A stretch of 26,267 nucleotides of DNA from Eggerthellaceae bacterium. Lineage in GTDB: Bacteria; Actinomycetota; Coriobacteriia; Coriobacteriales; Eggerthellaceae. Of this stretch, positions 14,636-23,052 are shown one piece after another. The first letter of the stretch is position 1. Each line of letters begins with the position of its first letter. The notes beneath the pieces are model-generated. The model saw only the letters and a list, made by a program, of their open reading frames with translations. It was not told where the DNA came from and searched no databases. The stretch spans positions 693-26,959 of the forward strand of contig DMNP01000388.1 of NCBI GenBank assembly GCA_003452695.1, read 5' to 3'. The translations under genes and the position numbers were made by a program.

Positions 14636-16330
14636 CTAGGCCCCTACTCTCATCAGGCCGTACTCTATCGATTCGACGAGTGCGTTCCAAGATGCCTCGA
14701 TAATGTTTTCCGATACGCCAACCGTTCCCCACGCCCCGTTGGCATCGCGGGTGGTAATGGTAACACGGGTGATGGCGTCGGTGCCTATGCTCTCGTCCAG
14801 CAAGCGCACCTTGAAGTCTATGAGCTCCATGTCGTTGACTTGGGGGAAGTGGTCCGCCAGGGCCAGATGCAATGCGTTGTCCAAGGCGCCGACCGGGCCC
14901 ACTCCCTCGCCCGTTGCCACGACGCGGGCCGTGCCGGCGGATTCGGCAGAGCCGGCGGGGTCGGCGGGGGTCTCTGCTGCATGGCGCCCGAGCGGTGCCG
15001 CAGCCGGTTCGGCCACGTGGATCTTTATGGTGGCCTCGGATTGCGCGTCTTTCGCCAACGCCCCCGTGTCTTCGCGGTCGTCCACGATAACACGGAAGCT
15101 TTCCAGCGTGAAATAGGGCTCGTAGCTGCCCAAACTGCGCGCGATGAGCAGCGCCAGCGATCCATCTGCCACTTCATAGGAATAGCCCGACGCCTCGCGC
15201 TGTTTCACTTCGTCGAGTATGGCCTGCACGCTTTCGGGCCGGTCGCCCAGGTCGAAGCCGAGCGATGCCGCTTTGGCGGCCAACGTGGCCTTGCCGGCAA
15301 GTTCGCTTACCAACATGCGCGCGTCGTTTCCCACCACCTCGGGCGACACATGGTCGTAGGCTTCGGGAAAGCGCGCGATGGCACTGGCATGCAGGCCACC
15401 CTTGTGCGCGAATGCGGAGCGCCCCACATAAGGCGTGTGCTTCCACACCGAGAAGTTGCAGATGTCGGCCACGTAGGTTGCCACGCTCGTCAGCTCGCGC
15501 AGCTTGTCGGAGCCGACGCACGTGTGGCCCATCTTCAGTTCCAAATCGGCGATTACGGTAAGCAGATCGGCGTTGCCCACGCGTTCGCCATAGCCGTTTA
15601 TCGTGCCCTGCACCTGACTGGCTCCGGCACGCACGGCGCAAAGCGTGTTCGCGATGGCGCAACCGGAATCGTTGTGGCAATGGATGCCAATGCGAGGCAT
15701 GCTGCGTTCGGAACCTTGCTCTTCGCAGGCAGATTCCAGGTTCGCCACGACCGCGGCCACCGCCTGTTCCACCTGAAACGGCAACGCCCCGCCGTTGGTC
15801 TCGCACAAGTCGATGCTGTCCGCGCCTGCCAGCGCCGCTGCGCGCAGGCACGCCAACGCGTAGTCGGGATTCGCCCGATAGCCATCGAAGAAATGCTCGG
15901 CATCGAAGACGATTTCAAGGCCGTGGCCCTTCAGGAAGGACACTGAATCGTGAATCATGCGCAGGTTCTCGTCCAGCGTGGTCTGCAGAGCGCGCGTTAC
16001 CTGCTCGTCCCACGTTTTGCCCACAATGGCAACGACCGGCGCCCCGCTGGCAACCAGATCCGCCAGGCCGGCGTCCTTTTCCGCGGCCACGTCCTTCTTG
16101 CACGTGGCGCCAAACGCCGCCAAACGAGCATGCGCAAGCGGGCGTTCGCGCAACTCGCGGAAAAACGCAATGTCCTTCGGGTTGGAAGCGGGGAAACCGC
16201 CTTCGATAATGTCGATGCCGAAGTCGTCCAACCGCCGGGCAATGCGCAGCTTGTCTTCAAGCGAAAGCGCCACGCCCTGCGCTTGCTCGCCATCGCGCAA
16301 CGTCGTGTCGTATGTGACAACCTTGCTCAT
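14636..16330 (-). CDS. cimA: (R)-citramalate synthase
   Basis: Citramalate synthase condenses pyruvate with acetyl-CoA, opening the threonine-independent route to isoleucine. The 564-residue protein shows the DRE-TIM barrel motifs YDTTLRDGEQAQG, CETNGGALPF (the NGG form favours citramalate over isopropylmalate synthase), HCHNDSG and GTINGYGERVGNAD. It also has a C-terminal LeuA-type regulatory domain for feedback control (FKVRLLDESIGTDAITRVTI). An Ala/Pro/Glu-rich insertion of about 40 residues interrupts the regulatory domain near 445-485, a place where many relatives are shorter. No strong ribosome-binding site precedes ATG at 16330, and a -10-like TACAAT ends eight bases before it, so the mRNA may be almost leaderless. 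It leads a unit with the YerC-like and nicotinamidase-like genes. Confidence 0.93.
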   Translation of the reverse strand: MSKVVTYDTTLRDGEQAQGVALSLEDKLRIARRLDDFGIDIIEGGFPASNPKDIAFFRELRERPLAHARLAAFGATCKKDVAAEKDAGLADLVASGAPVVAIVGKTWDEQVTRALQTTLDENLRMIHDSVSFLKGHGLEIVFDAEHFFDGYRANPDYALACLRAAALAGADSIDLCETNGGALPFQVEQAVAAVVANLESACEEQGSERSMPRIGIHCHNDSGCAIANTLCAVRAGASQVQGTINGYGERVGNADLLTVIADLELKMGHTCVGSDKLRELTSVATYVADICNFSVWKHTPYVGRSAFAHKGGLHASAIARFPEAYDHVSPEVVGNDARMLVSELAGKATLAAKAASLGFDLGDRPESVQAILDEVKQREASGYSYEVADGSLALLIARSLGSYEPYFTLESFRVIVDDREDTGALAKDAQSEATIKIHVAEPAAAPLGRHAAETPADPAGSAESAGTARVVATGEGVGPVGALDNALHLALADHFPQVNDMELIDFKVRLLDESIGTDAITRVTITTRDANGAWGTVGVSENIIEASWNALVESIEYGLMRVGA

Positions 16331-16338
16331 GGCTGCCT

Positions 16339-16368
16339 ATTGTACCCCAACATCCCAACACTGGTGAA
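16339..16368 (-). promoter_or_regulatory. Putative cimA promoter
   Basis: On the minus strand TTCACC (16363-16368) and TACAAT (16339-16344) are 18 bases apart and resemble -35 and -10 boxes. The ATG is eight bases past the -10 box, so the transcript would start at or next to the start codon. Confidence 0.4.
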
Positions 16369-16520
16369 GGGTTTTCGCAGGCCAGAAGGAGAATACGCAC
16401 CACCCCAGATGACCGGCGGCTTATTAGGGCGCTATTATGCCCCGGCGCGGTCCGCGTGCAGCGGCCTGATGCCGAAAGCCCAGCTCGCAGAGCCACGCGC
16501 CGCGCGGCCGGCGGACGAGG

Positions 16521-16544
16521 GGCATAACAAGGCCCTGTTATGCC
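16521..16544. repeat. GGCATAACAAGG palindrome, copy 1
   Basis: GGCATAACAAGG is followed directly by CCCTGTTATGCC (11 of 12 bases pair). A near-identical copy is at 23609-23632. It is probably a REP-like element. Confidence 0.75.
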
Positions 16545-16598
16545 GCTCCCCCACCCAATCGCGCCCGTGTGTCGGGGGGGGCGCGTGTGTGTCAGTGC

Positions 16599-16678
16599 GT
16601 GTCAGGGGGGACGTTTCTGTTGACACACGACCAAACAGCCCACCAGAGGATGTGTCAAGAGAAACGTCCCCCTGACAC
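16599..16678. repeat. GTGTCAGGGGGACG hairpin element, copy 1
   Basis: Arms of 28-29 bases (16599-16627 and 16651-16678) begin GTGTCAGGGGGGACGTTTCT and end AGAAACGTCCCCCTGACAC, around a 23-base loop. Degenerate half-copies precede it (GTGTGTCGGGGGG at about 16568). A related element is at 25876-25983. Such sequences resemble REP elements mobilised by Y1 (RAYT-type) transposases in trans. Confidence 0.8.
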
Positions 16679-16890
16679 AGGTCCGGTGAGTCAGCGAGGG
16701 CGGCCGTGGTGCCCCGAATTGCCGCGAAGATTGGGCGAAGCGGCCTTCGCGCCTCGAGCACGATCTGAACGGCAAGGCAGGGTGCCACGGGCGGCCGCAG
16801 CGTCGGGGCCCGAGGGCGGCCGCAGCCCCGGGTCGCAGGACGCCAACGGTGAGTCGGCGAGAAGTCGCAGGGTGCGCCGGATAGGCGAGA

Positions 16891-16934
16891 AGGGCCCGCC
16901 GACGCGTACTAGCTGCTACGCGGAGGCGGGCCCT
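16891..16934. terminator. Hairpin downstream of the surface-protein gene
   Basis: AGGGCCCGCC (16891-16900) pairs with GGCGGGCCCT (16925-16934), and the loop contains an inner GCGTA/TACGC stem. It lies 71 bases past the minus-strand stop at 17005. No T-run is seen, so its role as terminator is probable rather than certain. Confidence 0.5.
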
Positions 16935-17004
16935 GAACGCCTAGATGACGTGCGCTGCGGCTTCGCAGCGTCGGCTTGTTATGCCGGCCGTCGGCCGGCG
17001 TACC

Positions 17005-20000
17005 CTAAAGCTGCCTGCGGAAAGCCAGGAGCTTTTCTACGCCGCCGGCGACGATTACGCCAAGGCCCATGGGCACGGCGAAGGGGGCGAAGGGATTGCC
17101 CGCAAGGGCACGGCGCACGTCTTCGGGGTTGCTGGAGGATATTTCGGTCCAGCGGGCGCCGGGGGTCGTGGCTTTCTCCTGCTCTTGCTGGGCTTGAACT
17201 TGCTCGTTCACCTTTTGGGTTACCTTCGGGTCGACCGTAACGCCAACGGTGTCGGGCGACGTCGTCTGGTTGTTCTGGGTTGTGGGCGCGTCAATCTCGG
17301 TGACGGTGCGACGGGGAGTGGTCTCTTCGTCCTTTTCCGACTGATTGTTGTCATTGTTTCTGTTGTTGTCATTATTATTGTTGTTGTTATTATTATTATT
17401 ATTGTTGTTGTTGTTGTTGTTATTGTTGTTGTTGGGCTTTTCGGGCTTCTTGTTCAGCTCGCTTTCGATGTTGTCGCTCTTTTCGTCCTTCCGCTCGTTG
17501 GAATTGCCGTTTTCACCCACGCGCACGGTAAGCAGACACACGTTGGATTTTCCGGACCGGCCATCGTCGAGCGAGCGCACGATAACGCGAATGTAGATGA
17601 CGGGGGTTGGCTCGGCGTCGCCCGAGCTGGCATCGGGCGACGAGCTGCTGGCGTCTTCTTCGATTTTGCTGGTGGGAACGCGCAACGGGTTCAGGCCCAT
17701 TTCCTTCTTATAGGTGGTCGTCTTGCCGTTGATGATGGTCTGCCATTCGCATTCCACGTTCTTGGGCGTGTCGCCGCCGACTACGACCAGGTGGGGCGTG
17801 AAGACGGCGTCTTGTCCGGCAATGGGCGGAATGTAGTCCAGCGTGACGATGAAACCATCGCCTTCCTCGATTTGAACCGGTTCGGATTCCACGGTAACGT
17901 ACTCGCCGGTCGCCGGGTCCTCGATATCGGTTTCGAGCGCAACCTTGAACCAGTTGCCGATGTGCTCCTTGTCGGTTTTCACGCGAAGGGTCTGCACGGA
18001 ATCGGCGCCGTATTTGCTCCAGGTGGCCTTGTTATCGGTGGAGCGGTACCAGGTGAAGCCGAAACGCGCATTGCCGATGGCCTCGTTGGGCACGGCCGAC
18101 AGATAGGCGTCGTAGCCCTTGGGCACGGGAACGTAGTCGATGGAAACCTTCAGGTCCGTCTGGATTTCGGGTTCCGGTTCCGGTTCCACGGGCTCGGGCT
18201 CTTTGAAGTTAACGGTTATCGAGCTTATCCAGCGCAGGTCGTTGGCCTCGATGGTATTGCTGGCGGGCTGCTCGAACAGGATGCGGAAACGCGTGTTTTC
18301 CAGATACTCGCCAGCAGCGGCAGACGAGTCGGACGAGCTGCCCGTGCCGGCAGACGATCCCGAGCTGGCCGAACCGGTCGAGGCACTGGAGCCGCTGGTT
18401 GCGGCGGATTCGGAAGACGCATCGGTGGAAGCGGCGCTGCCAGAACCTGCGGCGTCGCCCGTGCCGCCCGTGCCACCTGTGCCGCCCGTGCCGTCGGTGC
18501 CGTCGGTGCCCGCAGGCGCCGATTCCTCAGATTCCTCCGCTTGCGTGGACACGTTCGTGGCCCCGTCTTCGTGCACGTAGGAATCCTTGGCCACGACCAC
18601 GTAGGTCTGCTCGGCCTGCGACAGGTACACCAGGTCGGTCCAGGGGATGTTCGTGGTGGTCTTGTCGTGGTTGTTGAAGAAGTCGATGGATTCGATGTTG
18701 GCCTGCTCTTCCAGCGGAATGCCTGCATCGGCCAGCAGCAGCGGCAGGGTGGTGCCGCGGCCCGAAATGGTCTGGCGCTTGCCGCCTGCGTTCATGGTGT
18801 AGGTTTTCGTGTTGATGTCCAGCGCCTTGCTCGTTTCGGTGTTCACCAGGTCCTTGTCGTAGGTGGACGTCGTGGTGGTCGGCACGGCGGGGTCGGCCGA
18901 AGCGGCGCTCTTCGACGCGCTGTCCGCGCTGGATGCTGCCGCCGACGAAGCGCCGTCCGCGCTGCCTGCATCGGTAGCGCCGGCAGAGTCGGCGGCTGCG
19001 TCGGCCGCCCCCGCTTCGCCCGTGCCTTCCACGTCTTCCGCATCTGCAGTGCTTGCCGGGCGGTTCACGATGACCGTAAGCGTGTCCTGCGGGTCGTTTG
19101 CACCCTGCATGTCGACCGGCGCATCTTCGGAGCGCACTTCCACCTGGGTCCAAATGGGATCGCCGTTCGCGCCCTGGGTGGACGTGCAGCGCACATACAC
19201 CGGGCCGTTGCCCGTCAGGGTAAGGGTGCCATCGGCCGTTATGCTGGCTTCCGAAGAATCGACCGGAGCACCTGCCGTGTCCAGAACTTCCCACTTCAGG
19301 TCTTCGAACTTGTTCGCGCTGGCCTTGGCCAAGCCAGAGCCCTTCACGCTGTCGAGGGTGCTCTTCTCGTCGTTAACGCTGTCCCACACTTCCACCTGGG
19401 CCCAGAAATCGTAGCCCGCGCGTTCGCTGTCGGAAAGCGTGATGGTCTCGCCTTCCAGGCAAGCCGCGCCCGTGTGCGCTTCGGGCTTGTGGATGGCAAT
19501 GGCGCCGATGTAGGGAGCCTCGACGTACACGCTGAATTCCACGCGGAAATCGGTGGGCAGGATTTCGCTCGGCAGGGCGCCCGTGAAATCGTCTGCAGGC
19601 TCGCAGGTGACCGTGACCACGCCCGAACCGCCGCCGGCGCCCTTCAGGGTGGCGACGCCGTCCTTTTCCTCGATGGTGGCCAGCTTCTCGTCCGACACCT
19701 TCCATTTCACGAAATCGGCGATGGTAGCGTCCTTTTCGCTGGCGGCGGAGCTTGCCGGGTTGGCGCCCGTGCTTTCGCCGGTCTGCGTGCCCGTCTGATT
19801 GGCGGGCGCGGGGCGCGTGCTGGCAGACGATGCGCTGTTGGCGGACTGGGTGGTTGCGGACTTGTCGTTTTCCGCCTGGGTCTTCGCGGACGCCGACGAG
19901 CTGCCGGAGCTGGCAGAGCCCGAAGATTCGCCGCCGGTCGCAGGCGAGGAACCGCTGGAAGCGTCGCCGCCCGTGGAAGGCGACGCGCCGGACGACGAAC

Positions 20001-20478
20001 CCGGATCGTCTATCGGGTCGGTGCCACCGGACGGATCGGGGTCCTCGGGGTCGGGATCAACCGGGCCGGGATTCTCGGGGTCGGGGTCTTCCGGGTTCGG
20101 ATCGTCCGGGTTGGGGTCTTCCGGGTTCGGGTCTTCGGGGTCGGGATCGGTCGCCGTTTCCCAGGTGGGCAGCGCCACCAGGTTCAGCGCACCGCCGTTA
20201 GCGCTTATGCGCAGGTCGCGCTCTTGCGTCTTGGCGGCAATCGTATCGGCAACATCGCGCACGGGCAGACCGATTTCCCATTCACCGTTTTCCTGGGCAA
20301 TGTCGTATACGGTAAGGTTGGCAAGCTCCTGGCCGTCGTGTCCCGTGCCGGCATCCACGAACAACGTGGCAAATGCAAGGCATTCCACGCGAAACGACGC
20401 CCAGAACACCATCAGGAACACCAGGGCGATGCGCAGCGCCTTCACCCAGGGAGCTTCGGAAATCATCTGCTTGAACAT
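17005..20478 (-). CDS. Large membrane-tethered surface protein with Ig-like domains
   Basis: The 1157-residue protein begins with a hydrophobic segment (about 12-37, signal peptide or anchor). It ends with a second one (about 1133-1150) followed by FRRQL, with no LPXTG sorting motif. So it is probably held in the membrane and projects outward. Between them are a small domain (38-110), Asp-Pro repeats (111-160), a Ser/Gly/Ala-rich stalk, two Big2-like regions (VKWKVSDEKLATIEEKDG near 257, and DLKWEVLDTAG near 385), a domain with TISGRGTTLPLLLADAGIPL, a Gly-Thr linker, a Pro-Glu repeat, further Ig-like segments and a 21-Asn run. It is strongly low-complexity and acidic. It follows the ExbB- and DUF2149-like genes in the same direction, 91 bases downstream, with GGAG before ATG 20478. 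Function unknown; a component moved or energised by the channel is my inference. Confidence 0.8.
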   Translation of the reverse strand: MFKQMISEAPWVKALRIALVFLMVFWASFRVECLAFATLFVDAGTGHDGQELANLTVYDIAQENGEWEIGLPVRDVADTIAAKTQERDLRISANGGALNLVALPTWETATDPDPEDPNPEDPNPDDPNPEDPDPENPGPVDPDPEDPDPSGGTDPIDDPGSSSGASPSTGGDASSGSSPATGGESSGSASSGSSSASAKTQAENDKSATTQSANSASSASTRPAPANQTGTQTGESTGANPASSAASEKDATIADFVKWKVSDEKLATIEEKDGVATLKGAGGGSGVVTVTCEPADDFTGALPSEILPTDFRVEFSVYVEAPYIGAIAIHKPEAHTGAACLEGETITLSDSERAGYDFWAQVEVWDSVNDEKSTLDSVKGSGLAKASANKFEDLKWEVLDTAGAPVDSSEASITADGTLTLTGNGPVYVRCTSTQGANGDPIWTQVEVRSEDAPVDMQGANDPQDTLTVIVNRPASTADAEDVEGTGEAGAADAAADSAGATDAGSADGASSAAASSADSASKSAASADPAVPTTTTSTYDKDLVNTETSKALDINTKTYTMNAGGKRQTISGRGTTLPLLLADAGIPLEEQANIESIDFFNNHDKTTTNIPWTDLVYLSQAEQTYVVVAKDSYVHEDGATNVSTQAEESEESAPAGTDGTDGTGGTGGTGGTGDAAGSGSAASTDASSESAATSGSSASTGSASSGSSAGTGSSSDSSAAAGEYLENTRFRILFEQPASNTIEANDLRWISSITVNFKEPEPVEPEPEPEIQTDLKVSIDYVPVPKGYDAYLSAVPNEAIGNARFGFTWYRSTDNKATWSKYGADSVQTLRVKTDKEHIGNWFKVALETDIEDPATGEYVTVESEPVQIEEGDGFIVTLDYIPPIAGQDAVFTPHLVVVGGDTPKNVECEWQTIINGKTTTYKKEMGLNPLRVPTSKIEEDASSSSPDASSGDAEPTPVIYIRVIVRSLDDGRSGKSNVCLLTVRVGENGNSNERKDEKSDNIESELNKKPEKPNNNNNNNNNNNNNNNNNNNNNDNNRNNDNNQSEKDEETTPRRTVTEIDAPTTQNNQTTSPDTVGVTVDPKVTQKVNEQVQAQQEQEKATTPGARWTEISSSNPEDVRRALAGNPFAPFAVPMGLGVIVAGGVEKLLAFRRQL
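17371..17433. repeat. Trinucleotide microsatellite encoding 21 asparagines
   Basis: The plus strand has 21 consecutive ATT or GTT triplets, read on the minus strand as AAT/AAC. The run can change length by whole codons without breaking the frame of the surface protein. Confidence 0.95.
18458..18511. repeat. 9-base coding repeat (Gly-Thr-Gly/Asp linker)
   Basis: CCCGTGCCG-type nine-base units repeat about six times on the plus strand, encoding a GTDGTDGTGGTGGTGGTG linker in the surface protein. Copy number is prone to slippage in frame. Confidence 0.75.
20029..20148. repeat. Asp-Pro coding repeat in the surface-protein gene
   Basis: Imperfect 12- to 18-base units of GGGTC/TTCCGGGTT type encode DPDPEDPNPEDPNPDDP and similar, an acidic, extended wall-spanning type of linker. 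Confidence 0.8.
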
Positions 20479-20569
20479 AATAGCTCCGTCCTGCCGCCCC
20501 GCCAGCGGCGTATGCCATCGCGAACGAGCAGGCCCCTGCGCAACGATGCCGCCGGGGCCCTATTCGCGC

Positions 20570-20914
20570 TTACTGACCCGACCCGCCGGTCGAAGAGGCG
20601 TCCTCTTCTTCCACCAGATAGTACTTGCCCGTGGTGGGATCCTGATACACCTTGCCCTTTTCCTCGAAGGCGTTTCCTTCGCCGTACAGCTGCTCGGTCA
20701 GGCGTTCCACGTCGTCTTTGGCCAGTTCCTTCGACGTGTCTATTTCCTGGAACTGCGCCAGGTCCACGTTCCAGGCCACGACGAGCGCGACCATCAGGCC
20801 ACAGGCGAACACGAGCATGACATCGCCGATGTTGCTCATCGACGACATGGGATCTACTTCTTCGGCAGGCTTGGCCTTGCGGAAGCTGCCGCTGTTGGAA
20901 AAGTAACCAGCCAT
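20570..20914 (-). CDS. DUF2149 (ExbD-like) single-span membrane protein
   Basis: The 114-residue protein has a short cytoplasmic N terminus, then SNIGDVMLVFACGLMVALVV, a single membrane segment (about 31-49) with a conserved Asp31 at its cytoplasmic edge. That arrangement parallels the proton-carrying Asp of ExbD and TolR and is the hallmark of DUF2149. A ~65-residue extracytoplasmic part follows with KDDVERLTEQL and DPTTGKYYLV, ending in a Ser/Gly tail. ATG at 20914 lies 13 bases after the ExbB-like stop, with AGGGGA five bases upstream, so expression is coupled. Known DUF2149 genes accompany MotA/TolQ/ExbB genes (seen in methanogens and others), which supports the pairing. The ligand or cargo is unknown. 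Confidence 0.8.
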   Translation of the reverse strand: MAGYFSNSGSFRKAKPAEEVDPMSSMSNIGDVMLVFACGLMVALVVAWNVDLAQFQEIDTSKELAKDDVERLTEQLYGEGNAFEEKGKVYQDPTTGKYYLVEEEDASSTGGSGQ

Positions 20915-20927
20915 TGCCTTCCCCTAT

Positions 20928-22448
20928 CTAGCGGTTGTCCACGCCGGACATCGGATCGTAGTCCGAGCCTTCGTCGCGCAAGCGCGGCTGATACCAACCG
21001 CTCGTCGTGCGACGGGCGGCAGCTTCGGATGCGCTTGCCTGGTCGGATGCACCCGCGGCGTCCACGGCGCCCGCAGCGTCCAGCGCTTCCGCCGGCGCGG
21101 ACTGGGCAACAGCGGGCTCGTCGGCCAACGGCGCAAGGGGCTCTTCGGCAAGCAAGCCGTCGGGCGCGGGCGCGGGCTGCGGTTCGGCATCCATGGCCAC
21201 TGCAAGGTCGAACCCTTCGTCGACGGCGCTTGGCATCGCGGCGTCTTGCGCGGCAAACGGCGCTTCGGACTGCAAGGGCTCGGACTCAGGATTCAGCTCG
21301 GCAGCCGCTTGCTCGGACTGCGTCGGAAACAGCGATGCAAGCGAATCGGTGGCATCGACGGAATCGGCGGTCATGGGGATGCCGAAGGATGCCGTTGCCG
21401 CAGACGAAGCATCGGCCGCGTCGGCCGCGTCGGCGGATTTCGTCGAAACCGTGGCATCGGCAGCCGCAAAGGCGCTTGCCACCACCGCCGACGCCGCAGC
21501 GGCATCGGCTGCCCCGCTGGCTGCCCCGCTCGAAGGCAGGCCGGCCGGCGCGCCGAAAGTGGAAACCTCGGAAGTTGCCGCGAACGCCGACGCCGTAGCA
21601 TCCTGCGCAGCCGGCTGGACGGGAGCGGCCGCATCGAAGCCCGCGCTCTGCTGCGGGGCCGCCGGTTCAGCCGGCTTCGTCGGAATGCTAATTTCCTTGG
21701 AAGAGCTTTCGTCCTTGCCCGCGCTTTCCTTCGATTCCTTTATCAGCGACTGCTCGAACAGGAATGCGTAGTTAGACGGCTCCTGCACGGTTATCTTGCC
21801 CTCGGCGCGCATTTCCTCGATCTTCTCGAGCATCGTGGCCATGCCGCTGTCCAGCGCCGACATGTAATTGCCGTACCAATTGGAACGAATCTTGCCCACG
21901 ACCAAGCACACGGCGGCAACGACCAGGCCAGCCACCGTGGTGTCGAAGGCGATAAGCAGCGAACTGGAAAGCGCAGCCGTATCGGCATTGCCCAGAGCCT
22001 GGATGCCCGGGCCAAGCGGAATGAGGGTGCCCATAAGGCCGAGCATCGGGGATACGCGCGCCGCCATGTTGTTGCGGCCCGTTATGCGGTCGAAACGGCT
22101 TTCCTCTTCGCTGACCAAACGCCTGATAAGCGAAACCAGGGCATCGCCGGGAAGCGTGCGGTAGTCATACACGGTGAGAAGCGCAATCTTCTGGCGCTTC
22201 AGCAGCCCCGAATCCTGAATGACGGTCGGGATGGCGTCTTCGCTTGCGCCCATAAGCGCCGCCAGAAACTTGGGCATGGCAACAGCGAAATGGCGCCGCT
22301 CGCTGAAGTATTCGGCAATAACGCTACCGATGCAGAACAGCGCATAGCCGATGAACAGCAGCAGCAAAAGAATATCGGGCGCGAGCAGGGCCTGCGATAC
22401 TGCATGCAGGACATCGCTCAGGTACACTTGAATGACGGATCCTTGCAT
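20928..22448 (-). CDS. MotA/TolQ/ExbB-family proton channel with long disordered tail
   Basis: The 506-residue protein has the three-span layout of the ExbB/TolQ family: span 1 at about 23-46, a cytoplasmic loop to about 127, span 2 at about 128-152 (VSPMLGLMGTLIPLGPGI) and span 3 at about 161-186 with FDTTVAGLVVAA, whose Thr lies in the proton path of the family. Family members normally end near residue 220-240. Here about 265 extra residues follow, rich in Ala, Ser and acidic residues, likely cytoplasmic and disordered. ATG at 22448 has AAGGGAG seven bases upstream; TTG one codon earlier is an alternative. It is the first gene of a three-gene unit with DUF2149 and a giant surface protein. 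Confidence 0.88.
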   Translation of the reverse strand: MQGSVIQVYLSDVLHAVSQALLAPDILLLLLFIGYALFCIGSVIAEYFSERRHFAVAMPKFLAALMGASEDAIPTVIQDSGLLKRQKIALLTVYDYRTLPGDALVSLIRRLVSEEESRFDRITGRNNMAARVSPMLGLMGTLIPLGPGIQALGNADTAALSSSLLIAFDTTVAGLVVAAVCLVVGKIRSNWYGNYMSALDSGMATMLEKIEEMRAEGKITVQEPSNYAFLFEQSLIKESKESAGKDESSSKEISIPTKPAEPAAPQQSAGFDAAAPVQPAAQDATASAFAATSEVSTFGAPAGLPSSGAASGAADAAAASAVVASAFAAADATVSTKSADAADAADASSAATASFGIPMTADSVDATDSLASLFPTQSEQAAAELNPESEPLQSEAPFAAQDAAMPSAVDEGFDLAVAMDAEPQPAPAPDGLLAEEPLAPLADEPAVAQSAPAEALDAAGAVDAAGASDQASASEAAARRTTSGWYQPRLRDEGSDYDPMSGVDNR

Positions 22449-22652
22449 CAACGGACTCCCTTCCTGTTTCGATTCGGCGTGTGATTACGGGGTACGCCAC
22501 CTGAAACAGTATCATGGAAGAAGAATCATCATCGAAAACCCAGCGGACCGTCACGAAGCCGACAAGGACCCCACAAGGACCCGACACGAATTCGAAGCGC
22601 GGGCGGAATCGGAGCGGGCGCAAGAACGCCTTGGGGGGCCGCTGTGCCCGCT

Positions 22653-22790
22653 GGCCGGGGGCGCGGCCGGGCGGCCGGAGGGGAGAGGGGGTTCGGGCTT
22701 GGCTTCGGCTTTACTTTGGTATTTTCAGGAATTGTGCCTGCAGAATCGCCCTCACCCCTCTCCCCGCCCCCGCCGCTGGCCTGGCCGTGG
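22653..22790. repeat. GC-rich inverted repeat
   Basis: GGGGAGAGGGG (about 22680-22690) pairs with CCCCTCTCCCC (about 22755-22765). Flanking GGCCGGGCGGCC and CCGCCGCTGGCC extend the pairing imperfectly. The ~55-base middle is AT-richer than the surroundings. Confidence 0.55.
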
Positions 22791-22900
22791 GCAGTAACTT
22801 TCCCTGCAACTATCGCACGCGCCTCTTGCTCGACCGCCTGGCGAGCTGGGGCAAAGGGAGTGTTCCCTTGGCATCGGCTTTGATTTTGCATTCGACAGGA

Positions 22901-23052
22901 TTCCTGCAGTCAATCAAATAGGTCCTTACAGCGCCCTCTTGAGCTGCAGAAAGCGATGTCAGCGATGGTAAATGGGGGGACACCCTTTCCGCTTTCGGCT
23001 ATTTGTCCCTGATTCGCTTGACCATAAGGGCCCATTTGCTTGACTGCAGGAA
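22901..23052. repeat. 152-base inverted-repeat element
   Basis: TTCCTGCAGTCAATCAAAT (22901-22919) pairs with ATTTGCTTGACTGCAGGAA (23034-23052) at 18 of 19 positions. The next ten bases inward also pair loosely (AGGTCCTTA with TAAGGGCC). It is consistent with a MITE-like element about 150 bases long. Confidence 0.75.

Larger units (their letters stand above)
16331..17004. other. Repeat-bearing gap between cimA and the surface-protein gene
   Basis: No coding frame with protein-like features is present in these 674 bases. They hold the putative cimA promoter, a GGCATAACAAGG palindrome (16521-16544), a GTGTCAGGGGG hairpin (16599-16678), a direct repeat GGGCGGCCGCAG near 16790 and 16813, and a strong hairpin (16891-16934). 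Confidence 0.6.

Noticed and set aside
16945..20820. 1291-codon plus-strand frame opposite the surface-protein gene
   Set aside because: It is antisense to a protein with signal peptide, Ig-like regions and membrane anchor, and its Val/Gly/Arg runs mirror the repeats of the true frame.
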